This document shows positions 1 to 6,169 of a stretch of 10,721 nt of DNA, one piece after another. How positions within the stretch are numbered: position 1 is the first letter of the stretch; every line of letters begins with the position of its first letter. Position numbers and translations under genes: made by a program. The notes beneath the pieces were generated by a model. The model was not told where the DNA came from, did not search any database, and was given only the letters and a program-made list of their open reading frames with translations. The stretch spans positions 1 to 10,721 of the forward strand of contig JAPLDN010000172.1 in NCBI GenBank assembly GCA_026391755.1, in the 5' to 3' direction. The DNA comes from Bacteroidota bacterium (lineage in GTDB: Bacteria; Bacteroidota; Bacteroidia; Bacteroidales; FEN-979).

Positions 1-301
1 TTTTGTCTATTGAAGGCACCCAGTTCCACATCTCGGTCTTTATCTTGAGAAACACCTGTCCCTTGTCCTTGGCCGGCGCCGTGATGAGCACGAGGGAATA
101 TTCCCTGCTTTTCGACCAGGTCTTCATGGTGATGGTCCTGGTCCAGTCGGGCCGAATCACAGTCATGGTCATGGTTCCCTGGCTGGAAAGCCCCCGGTTC
201 TTGTCGTCGGCCTTCCGGATGATCTCTTTTGCACTCAGGCCCTGGGCGAAAGTGATCTGGATTGAAGCCAGCATCAGAATTGTTAAAACCAGTTTTTTCA
301 T
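1..301 (-). CDS. LolA-like outer membrane lipoprotein-sorting protein, N-terminal 100 residues (3' end outside window)
   Basis: Reading down from the ATG at 301, the frame stays open to the window edge and gives 100 residues. Residues 1-19 form a signal peptide (KK, a hydrophobic core, then TFA before Q20), so the product is exported to the periplasm. The mature part has the pattern of the LolA-like family often named outer membrane lipoprotein-sorting protein: a KADDKNRG segment near residue 30, RPDWTRTITMKTW at 50-62, LITAPAKDKG at 72-81 and MWNWVPSI at 91-98. Members are usually around 250 residues and sit beside an FtsX/LolD-type ABC transporter; they are thought to handle lipids or lipoproteins between the membranes. 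The transporter would lie to the left, outside the window. The gene starts 26 bases after the TetR remnant on the same strand, so the two probably formed a regulator-transport operon. The family call is firm; the substrate is unknown. Confidence 0.85.
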   Translation of the reverse strand, partial: MKKLVLTILMLASIQITFAQGLSAKEIIRKADDKNRGLSSQGTMTMTVIRPDWTRTITMKTWSKSREYSLVLITAPAKDKGQVFLKIKTEMWNWVPSIDK

Positions 302-327
302 TTTTTTAATTTGAAGCGGATGATATA

Positions 328-714
328 TCAGTATAATCCAATGATACGCTCTTTTATCTTGTCAATCGGGTATTTCCCCGGATCGGCTATAAATTCATAG
401 ATAACGCCGCTGGTCAGGGTGCCCAGGAAGGACACTTTCAGGGCCGGTTCCTTATATCCCTGCTTTGCAAAATATCGTTCAAGCATTACCATAGGCTGAT
501 CTGCAACAGAAATGATCTCTTTCTCAAGGATCTGCAATACAGCCGGCTGACTGAAAATAGCCATGTACATTTTCCATAGAATGAGGTTGGACCTGAGGTG
601 CTCAAACAGATTGTTCATATACTTCAGCAGGGTAATCCTGTCGAGTTCCTCAACATGATCGGGGTTAAAGATCTCCAGCATCTCCTCCATAACCTCTTTG
701 AAAATATTTTTTAA
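328..714 (-). pseudogene. 5'-truncated TetR/AcrR-type regulator (ligand-binding domain only)
   Basis: The frame is open from 714 (just after an in-frame TAA at 715-717) to a TGA at 328-330. The only usual start is the ATG at 690, giving 120 residues. The sequence is all-helical, and segments such as HLRSNLILWKMYMAIFSQPA and VLQILEKEI resemble the C-terminal ligand-binding half of Bacteroidota TetR/AcrR regulators, which are normally about 190-210 residues. The residues before the ATG (LKNIFKEV) look like the linker that follows the helix-turn-helix. The helix-turn-helix itself, about 70 residues, is absent. The space where it should be is the 3' end of the alpha-mannosidase gene, which stops at 740, so a frameshift cannot hide it. 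I infer a deletion or rearrangement left a decapitated gene. It might still be translated from 690 as a protein that cannot bind DNA. The TetR assignment comes from remembered family pattern, not a search. Confidence 0.65.
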
Positions 715-739
715 TTAAATGAAAATCAGTTAGAAAGAA

Positions 740-2113
740 TTATTTCTTTTCCCTGAAAAAGGGGTGGGCTTCGGTATTCAGCACGACCTTGTCGAGGTTA
801 AAAGCATCATCTGGTGCAAAAAACAAATAGCAGTATTTCATGGTCTCAGCGAAGAAGAAGCTCTGGAGTGCATCTAATTTCTCCATTGTACGAACATCTT
901 TTATTTCGACATAACCATTATCGGCCTGGCAGTATTTTTCGATAGATTCAAACATATGTTTCCCGGCTTCATAATATTTCGGGTCCTTTGTGAAATGCCA
1001 GAGATAGTAAGTGGTTTCGATGGCTTCCGGGCGTACAATATAAGAAGGGGATGTGACCTGCATGGTTATATAGTCTATGCTTTCGGGTTCAAGCCCGTAA
1101 AGGTCCCACATTTTCTGAATGGATTTCTCAAGTTTTGCAGCCCTTACAAAGTCCCCGTCAAGACAGAGGACAGCACCGAAGAAACAATCCAGCGCACCAA
1201 ATTCTGTGGAGGTTCTTATACCTGAGTCCATATCAGCCCCTCCATACCAGAAACCTGTTTTAACATCATCGGCCAGGTATTTGTTGATCCCGTCCCTTGA
1301 GGCTTCCCACATCTGTTTCAGATCCCGGTCGCCAAACAGCAGCCAGCCTTTGAGCAGGTACTCATAATATGAGTCTATCATCCCGCTGATATGGGTCTGG
1401 CGGTCAGTCCATTCGCCTGTTTCAACATTGATCTGGGTTCCCGGCAAACCTGTTTTACCCCTGAGTTTATAAAGCTCAACCACAGCTTTCTTGCTCTTTT
1501 CATAGTATACAGTGTTGCCGGTGAGCCTTGACAGCATGCCGTATTCGAGAAGCATGGTTCCGATTTCGGCCGGGTTTGAGATCTTCCCTGAGACCTTCCC
1601 GGTTTTTAAATTGATCATTTTATATGGCATCCCGGTGGGTGAATTGAATACCGGCAGAAGGCGGTTCCCAAGGTCGATAGCCAGTTCAAGAAAGCGCTTG
1701 TCGCCATCAAGCTGGTAGGAGCTTAGCAAACCTCCCAGCATCCTTATCGTGATCTCGAACTGCTGGACTTCAAAGTCCTTATTGAAATCAAGCTTCCCGA
1801 AGATAAGCTTTTTTGCTTCTTCTTTCTCTTTGCCAAGCCCCATAATGCACATGGTGCTGAATGCATCCACCGGCGTCATCAGGAGGGATTCGTCATACCA
1901 ATTCTGGCCTTTCCCCGATAATGGTTTCACGGCATCCATCCCCCAGGCATAGGTTTTATATGCCAGCCATCCTTTAAGGAATGCAGCTTTAACCCTTTCT
2001 GCCATGGCCGCTTTGTCGGTTTCGAACTTCTTGTCTGGGGGATTTTTCGCTGATACGGAGAATATCATCAGCATACACCAAAGCAATAAAAATTTTTTAA
2101 ATAGCTCTTTCAT
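740..2113 (-). CDS. Secreted GH47 alpha-1,2-mannosidase
   Basis: This 457-residue protein belongs to glycoside hydrolase family 47, the calcium-dependent inverting exo-alpha-1,2-mannosidases that trim high-mannose N-glycans. The family is well known in eukaryotic ER and Golgi and less common in bacteria. All key residues seen in human ER mannosidase I have counterparts: E120 in QQFEITIR, D247 in MIDSYYEYLLK, E363 in VRPEAIE and the calcium-binding T447 in LNTEAHPF. The length covers the whole catalytic (alpha/alpha)7 barrel. The ATG at 2113 was chosen because it begins a clean signal peptide (residues 1-22, ending SVSA). The frame stays open further upstream to 2365, but that extension runs antisense through the neighbouring gene and has no family match. 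A perfect TAnnTTTG element lies 23 bases before the start. The product is exported, probably periplasmic or secreted; no lipobox or T9SS domain is present. Substrate inferred: alpha-1,2-linked mannose on glycoproteins or fungal mannan. Confidence 0.93.
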   Translation of the reverse strand: MKELFKKFLLLWCMLMIFSVSAKNPPDKKFETDKAAMAERVKAAFLKGWLAYKTYAWGMDAVKPLSGKGQNWYDESLLMTPVDAFSTMCIMGLGKEKEEAKKLIFGKLDFNKDFEVQQFEITIRMLGGLLSSYQLDGDKRFLELAIDLGNRLLPVFNSPTGMPYKMINLKTGKVSGKISNPAEIGTMLLEYGMLSRLTGNTVYYEKSKKAVVELYKLRGKTGLPGTQINVETGEWTDRQTHISGMIDSYYEYLLKGWLLFGDRDLKQMWEASRDGINKYLADDVKTGFWYGGADMDSGIRTSTEFGALDCFFGAVLCLDGDFVRAAKLEKSIQKMWDLYGLEPESIDYITMQVTSPSYIVRPEAIETTYYLWHFTKDPKYYEAGKHMFESIEKYCQADNGYVEIKDVRTMEKLDALQSFFFAETMKYCYLFFAPDDAFNLDKVVLNTEAHPFFREKK

Positions 2114-2135
2114 ACTATTATCGGTAGTTTTACAG

Positions 2136-2143
2136 CAAAAATA
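2136..2143 (-). promoter_or_regulatory. Candidate Bacteroidota -7 promoter element for the GH47 gene
   Basis: On the minus strand this reads TATTTTTG, an exact match to the Bacteroidota primary sigma -7 consensus TAnnTTTG. Transcription would start near 2130, leaving a leader of about 17 bases before the ATG at 2113. A TTTG that could serve as the -33 element lies at 2159-2162, but the 15-base spacer is shorter than the usual 19-23, so the match is incomplete. The element sits in the 38-base gap between two divergent genes, and its upstream half would overlap the first codons of the plus-strand gene. Confidence 0.4.
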
Positions 2144-2151
2144 AGCAATTG

Positions 2152-2616
2152 ATGAAAGCAAACATACCGGTATTTGTCCTGTTGCTGTGTTCGTGTTTTT
2201 GTTCGGCACAGACCTTTGTGATCCCAAAAAGCGACACCGCCGAAGAAACAATATGGAAACTTGAAGAAGCCTATTTCTCAGATCTCTACAAGGCTGATTA
2301 CAAAGGTATTTTATCTCTTGTGGATGAGCAATTCCTGGCCTGGCCTGGCGCGCAACTAAGGCCAATCGACAAGAACGAAAGCGCCGTTTTTATGAAGAAA
2401 CTGGTGCCGGCACCTTCAGGCTGCAGTGTTAAGATTGACCGGCAAGGGATTCGGCTTCTCGAAGATGTTGCACTGACCCAGTATGTCATCAAGGTCGAAT
2501 GCCCGGGCGAAGCCGGCGGTATTAAAAAAATATCATCGCGTATAACGCATACCTGGGTAAAAAAAGGTTCCCGCTGGAAACTGCTCGGAGGTATGAGCTA
2601 TGATATCCTTCCTTAG
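2152..2616 (+). CDS. Small exported SnoaL/DUF4440-like (NTF2 fold) protein
   Basis: This is the only plus-strand gene, 154 residues. I chose the ATG at 2152 because it begins the signal peptide; the TTG just before it adds nothing. Residues 1-19 are hydrophobic and end CSAQ, so cleavage by signal peptidase I is likely, although the cysteines at 13, 15 and 17 leave lipidation at LCSC possible. The mature part has the order of a DUF4440/SnoaL-like domain: a first helix (EETIWKLEEAYFSDLYKADY, residues 31-50), a short segment around FLAWPG (61-66), then strands ending THTWVKKGSRWKLLGGMSYD (132-151). The HTWVKKGSRWKLL ending is the most typical part. Such proteins share the NTF2 cone fold and may bind or isomerise small molecules, but the role of exported Bacteroidota members is not known. 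It diverges from the GH47 gene across 38 bases and converges on the rubrerythrin gene, with no clear terminator between. Confidence 0.75.
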   Translation: MKANIPVFVLLLCSCFCSAQTFVIPKSDTAEETIWKLEEAYFSDLYKADYKGILSLVDEQFLAWPGAQLRPIDKNESAVFMKKLVPAPSGCSVKIDRQGIRLLEDVALTQYVIKVECPGEAGGIKKISSRITHTWVKKGSRWKLLGGMSYDILP

Positions 2617-2656
2617 AAAGTGGAAGCTAATAAAATTATGATAATTACCTCGTTAA

Positions 2657-3235
2657 TCAGTAGTTATCTTCTCTCACCTGCATGTATGCTTTAGGGTGCT
2701 GACAGGCGGGGCATTTTTCCAGTGCTTTTTCAGATTCATACACATAACCGCAGTTAAGGCATTTCCACCAGACCTTACCGTCTTTCATAAATACTTTGTC
2801 TTCTGAAACGTTTTGCAGAAGTTTCAGGTACCTGCGTTCATGCTCAGCCTCAACTTTTGATATCATCTGAAAAGCAACTGCGATCTCCATGAACCCTTCT
2901 TCTTTTGCAACTTCTGCAAAATGAGGATACAGATCGGTCCATTCTTCATGTTCCCCTTCTGCGGCAGCTTTCAGGTTTTCTTTTGTAGTGCCTATCATCC
3001 CTGCAGGGTATGATGCCGTGATTTCTGTCATCCCCCCTTCAAGGAATTTAAAGAAGCGTTTTGCGTGTTCCTTTTCCTGGTTTGATGTTTCCAAAAAGAT
3101 GGCTGCAATCTGCTCATAACCTTCTTTTTTCGCCACGCTGGCAAAGAACTCATAACGGTTCCTGGCCTGTGATTCACCTGCGAAGGATTTCAGCAGGTTT
3201 TGTTCTGTTTTTGTTCCTTTTAACGATGTTGGCAT
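2657..3235 (-). CDS. rbr: Rubrerythrin
   Basis: A full-length rubrerythrin of 192 residues: a di-iron four-helix domain followed by a rubredoxin-like domain. It reduces hydrogen peroxide to water in the cytoplasm of anaerobes. The di-iron ligands are visible as E21 in AGESQARNRY, E54 and H57 in EKEH, E95 and E98 in GEHEEW, and E129 and H132 in EAEH. The C-terminal iron site is C159/C162 in KCLNCGYVY and C175/C178 in CPACQHP. The ATG at 3235 gives the usual N-terminus for the family. It is the last gene of a co-directional run and begins 19 bases after the flavin reductase-rubredoxin gene, which is a plausible electron donor. Its 5' leader is very A/T-rich. No missing residue or odd feature was found. 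Confidence 0.97.
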   Translation of the reverse strand: MPTSLKGTKTEQNLLKSFAGESQARNRYEFFASVAKKEGYEQIAAIFLETSNQEKEHAKRFFKFLEGGMTEITASYPAGMIGTTKENLKAAAEGEHEEWTDLYPHFAEVAKEEGFMEIAVAFQMISKVEAEHERRYLKLLQNVSEDKVFMKDGKVWWKCLNCGYVYESEKALEKCPACQHPKAYMQVREDNY

Positions 3236-3254
3236 AGCACAATGTTTTTATTTG

Positions 3255-3929
3255 TTATAATTTAATAAAATCAGTCTTTCTGCTTCCGCATGCCGGGCAT
3301 ACCCAGTCCTGGGGCAACTCCTCAAATTTTATCTTTTCTGTGGCTTCATCATAGACATAGCCGCATGCGGGGCACTCATACTTATTGAATGCATATTTCT
3401 GATTCTCTGCAAGTTTCGACCTGTCAATATAGGTCGGCGCATTTTTAGGAGAGGCGGCCTTTTTTACCTTTCTATAATAAAGGTAAGTCATTGGTTCTTT
3501 GGAGTCATCAGTCATTTCCGCATTTACCAGTTCGCCGATAAACATCAGGTGAGTTCCAACATCGATGGTCTCGACCAGCCTGCATTCAAGGAATGCAATG
3601 CTTTCGTCAATGACAATGGGAACGCCGGTATCTCCATATTTAACATTCATCCCTGCTAGTTTGTCAAACTCTTTTCCGCTTTTGTATCCGAATCTGCCGA
3701 AAATATCCGAGGAGGCATTTTGATTCAGCACAGAAACTGAAAATGCCCCAGACTTTAGGATCAACTCAGAGGTGAAATTGTTTTTATGGCAGCAGGCTGC
3801 GAACTTCGGAGGTTCGGCAGTGACCTGGAATACAGTGTTTGAAATGAATCCGTTGCCCCTGGTTTTATCGCCAGAGCAAACAATGTACAGCCCATATGAG
3901 ATCCTGTATAATGCTTCAAAGTTGATCAT
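3255..3929 (-). CDS. hrb: Flavin reductase-rubredoxin fusion (Hrb, high-molecular-weight rubredoxin type)
   Basis: A 224-residue two-domain redox protein. Residues 1-155 are a flavin reductase-like FMN-binding domain, with ALYRISYGLYIV at the start, GNGFISNTVFQVT at 26-38 and DIFGRFGYKSGKEFDK at 75-90. Residues 180-224 are a rubredoxin domain with iron-binding cysteines 186 and 189 in CPACGYVYD and 211 and 214 in WVCPACGS. In Moorella, Hrb takes electrons from NADH through FMN and passes them through its rubredoxin domain to flavodiiron proteins and rubrerythrins. I place the start at 3929 because MINFEALYRISYG matches the usual family start; the longer frame to 3968 would overlap the upstream gene. 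It begins 25 bases after the SDR gene and ends 19 bases before rubrerythrin, so co-transcription with its likely electron acceptor is probable. The architecture is certain; the exact partner is inferred from position. Confidence 0.92.
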   Translation of the reverse strand: MINFEALYRISYGLYIVCSGDKTRGNGFISNTVFQVTAEPPKFAACCHKNNFTSELILKSGAFSVSVLNQNASSDIFGRFGYKSGKEFDKLAGMNVKYGDTGVPIVIDESIAFLECRLVETIDVGTHLMFIGELVNAEMTDDSKEPMTYLYYRKVKKAASPKNAPTYIDRSKLAENQKYAFNKYECPACGYVYDEATEKIKFEELPQDWVCPACGSRKTDFIKL

Positions 3930-3954
3930 GGGGGTTCTCTTGAAAAATAATAAA

Positions 3955-4683
3955 TTACCTTGGTTCATTCATCCTCTCGAATGCTTTTTTCAGATCTTCA
4001 GGCCCGGCTTTCATCATGGCTTCGCTGAATCCGAAGCTAATCGAGGTCTTCCCTGCCTTCAGCTGGCCGAAAACAGCTTCAATGAAATCACTAACGGGAG
4101 GGGCGTAATTATGACGGCCTTTACCCCCCAGGTCGGTTTTCAGTGCAGGAGGGATCAGTTCGATCACTTCAACGTTCCCCGCTTGCAATAAATGCCTGAG
4201 CGAAAGAGTAAAGGAATGTAAGAATGCCTTTGAAGCGGAATACCCAGGGGCTGAAGCCATGGGAGCGAACGCAAGCCCGGAGGTGACATTTATGATGGTA
4301 TCAGGTTTTTTTAGTTTAAGGAACAAGGATGTCAGATGTAACGGGGCTTCGATGTTGATCTTTATTTCTTCTTCTGCCCTTTGAAAAAAGTCAGTATCGT
4401 GAATACCCATGATTTGCTGGATGCCGGCGTTGTTGATAAGCACGTTCAGGTCGTGATGCTCTGCGGATATCCAGTTGAAAAGCCCTTTCCTTTCCGGGGC
4501 TGTCGAGAGATCACAAACCCTTGTGATAATGCCCGGAAGCTTTCCCTCCAATTCCTTTAACAGCGCCTCACGCCTTCCGCAGACAATAACAGTATTATTT
4601 TCTTTAACGAACCGTTCGGCAAGGCCCAGTCCTATTCCAGTTGCCCCGCCTGTGATAAGGATTTTGTTTCCCGTGATTTTCAT
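3955..4683 (-). CDS. SDR-family oxidoreductase (DltE/COG3967-like)
   Basis: A classical short-chain dehydrogenase/reductase of 242 residues, cytoplasmic. Visible motifs are the nucleotide-binding TGGATGIG (11-18), NNAG (84-87), N110, S135 and the catalytic Y148-x-x-x-K152 in GYSASK. Basic residues after the second strand (CGRR, 35-38) favour NADP(H). The segment LNVLINNAGIQ and the overall spacing resemble the group annotated as DltE (COG3967). That name comes from a link to teichoic acid D-alanylation which does not apply to a Gram-negative, so the substrate is unknown. Its ATG (4683-4681) overlaps the TGA of the galactanase gene as ATGA, which implies translational coupling. The next gene, the flavin reductase-rubredoxin, starts 25 bases after its stop. 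The operon position suggests a reductive role linked either to sugar products or to redox balance, but nothing in the sequence decides between them. Confidence 0.92.
   Translation of the reverse strand: MKITGNKILITGGATGIGLGLAERFVKENNTVIVCGRREALLKELEGKLPGIITRVCDLSTAPERKGLFNWISAEHHDLNVLINNAGIQQIMGIHDTDFFQRAEEEIKINIEAPLHLTSLFLKLKKPDTIINVTSGLAFAPMASAPGYSASKAFLHSFTLSLRHLLQAGNVEVIELIPPALKTDLGGKGRHNYAPPVSDFIEAVFGQLKAGKTSISFGFSEAMMKAGPEDLKKAFERMNEPR
4680..4683 (-). other. ATGA stop/start overlap, galactanase to SDR
   Basis: On the minus strand the four bases read ATGA: ATG starts the SDR gene and TGA stops the GH53 gene. This arrangement usually means ribosomes ending the first gene restart on the second, so the two products are made together. 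It is the strongest evidence here that the galactanase and the redox genes form one transcription unit. Confidence 0.9.
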
Positions 4684-6113
4684 TTTCCGGATTTCAGGTA
4701 CTTTGCATTTAAGTCATTATAAACCTGGAAGAGATTCGTGGTCGCTCCCCCGCGGTCGAAAAGTCCGCTCCAACTGTTCAGTGGTTCCCAGATGCAGGCT
4801 CCTTTTCCCATGCCGTCGGGCAAGGCGAAAATGATATCATGCACTTCTTGTTTGAAGTCTGAGTATTCGACCACGTTAAGTGGCTTATGGTAACGTTTGA
4901 GAAGGTCATTCAGGTTGAATTTAAGGTCATCGGGGGTTCCGTGCCAGCGCGGATAGTAGGAGAGGCCAATGATATCGAATTTCACACCCCGGGCAATCAT
5001 ATTGTCGAGCCAGAAAACAGCCTCCTTATTTTGTCCGCCCAGCGCAAGATGCAGCATCACCGGTAGTTTCGGATCAACAGCCTCCACCCCCTCAATTCCT
5101 GCTTTAAGAAGGCCTGCCAGCTGGTCAGGGTTGCCAATATGCCCTTCGGGCCACAGGATGCCATGGTTGATCTCATTCCCAACCTGCACCATTGCCGGCA
5201 GGGTCCCCTGCTTCTTCATTGAGAGTAAGACAATTGTTGTATAAGCTTTAATGGAATCTTTCAATGATTTGAAATCCAGGTTTGCCCAAGCTTCAGGTTT
5301 GAACTGTTGCTGGGGATCGGCCCAGTAATCACTGTAATGGAAATCGAGAAGCAGTTTCATTCCTGCCTCATTGATCCTGCGGGCCATTGCAAGGGTGTGA
5401 TCCAGGTCGCAAAATCCTTTTCCGGGCGAATATCCTTTTTTACCTGCCGGGTTTACGAACACCCTAAGACGGATATAGTTGAACCCATGGTCCTTTAATA
5501 ATTCAATGGCATCTTTCTCCTTCCCGTTATCATAAAACCTGCTTCCCCTGGCCTCAATCTCCGGGAGGAATGAAATATCCGCCCCAATCATTCTTTCAAT
5601 ATTCTTTGTTGTTGGAGGCAGCTGGTTGGGTTGAGGTTTCATCAGATGAAAGCTGGCCGGAAGCGTATGAATCTCATGAGACCCTGGCCAAAGCTTTCCG
5701 GAACGGGCTTCAACCTTTACCTTCCCGGGTTTTGTACCTGCAATGAAAATAAGGTTCAGTACTCCATTGGAAAGACTGCAGGCAGCGTATTGATGGCCCG
5801 CGGTATCGTTACGAAATACAAGAAGATGACCGCCCTGAGCTTCCAGCTTTCCATCTCCGCTCACATAAATCCTTACTGAGTCACATGCTGATTTGATTTC
5901 CCGGGAGAGACTGTCGGTAAGTGCAATCCTGAGCATGGTTTGATCCTTCCCGTTGGCCAAAAGGGTCGTGCTGTAGCTTGTAAGCATTACCGATACAGGC
6001 TTGCCCTCTTTAACATTGGTAAAGCTTTTGGCTCCGCAAGCATCAGTTGCACCTATATACGCTGCCAAAGCCATAGCGATTCCAGGGAAGTATAATAAAC
6101 TGCTTAACTTCAT
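4680..6113 (-). CDS. GH53 arabinogalactan endo-beta-1,4-galactanase with N-terminal accessory domain
   Basis: A 477-residue exported enzyme. Residues from about 174 to 475 form a GH53 (beta/alpha)8 barrel, which cuts beta-1,4-galactan side chains of pectin (type I arabinogalactan). Signature segments are IGADISFLPEIE (176-187), YIRLRVFVNP (213-222), LLLDFHYSDYWADP (254-267), acid/base E314 in VGNEINHG, LSYYPRWHG (384-392), nucleophile E416 in NVVEYSDF and IWEPLNSWSG (441-450). Residues 1-25 look like a signal peptide. A cysteine follows (DAC, 24-26), but the lipobox is poor. Residues 35-155 are an extra beta-rich region with TTLLANGKDQTMLRIALTDS (49-68) and VRIYVSGDGKLEAQ (80-93), resembling bacterial Ig-like (Big_1/invasin-like) domains. 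The gene overlaps the SDR gene and lies 56 bases after the small lipoprotein, with no promoter-like element visible in that gap. No SusC/SusD genes accompany it. Catalytic assignment is firm; the N-terminal domain call is moderate. Confidence 0.93.
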   Translation of the reverse strand: MKLSSLLYFPGIAMALAAYIGATDACGAKSFTNVKEGKPVSVMLTSYSTTLLANGKDQTMLRIALTDSLSREIKSACDSVRIYVSGDGKLEAQGGHLLVFRNDTAGHQYAACSLSNGVLNLIFIAGTKPGKVKVEARSGKLWPGSHEIHTLPASFHLMKPQPNQLPPTTKNIERMIGADISFLPEIEARGSRFYDNGKEKDAIELLKDHGFNYIRLRVFVNPAGKKGYSPGKGFCDLDHTLAMARRINEAGMKLLLDFHYSDYWADPQQQFKPEAWANLDFKSLKDSIKAYTTIVLLSMKKQGTLPAMVQVGNEINHGILWPEGHIGNPDQLAGLLKAGIEGVEAVDPKLPVMLHLALGGQNKEAVFWLDNMIARGVKFDIIGLSYYPRWHGTPDDLKFNLNDLLKRYHKPLNVVEYSDFKQEVHDIIFALPDGMGKGACIWEPLNSWSGLFDRGGATTNLFQVYNDLNAKYLKSGK

Positions 6114-6169
6114 AATGATCTGCTTTCTGACCTTGTCATGGAAGAATCATACCAACGATTACAGACCGG

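Noticed and set aside
3..314. Plus-strand 103-codon open frame at the left edge
   Set aside because: The minus strand encodes a clear signal peptide and LolA-like motifs over the same bases; the plus frame has none.
2114..2365. In-frame upstream extension of the alpha-mannosidase by 84 residues
   Set aside because: It runs antisense through the SnoaL-like gene, has no domain-like sequence, and would bury a clean signal peptide inside the protein.
2634..2646. Perfect A/T palindrome between the converging SnoaL-like and rubrerythrin genes
   Set aside because: The stem is only A/T pairs with almost no loop, too weak for a terminator; likely chance in A/T-rich sequence.
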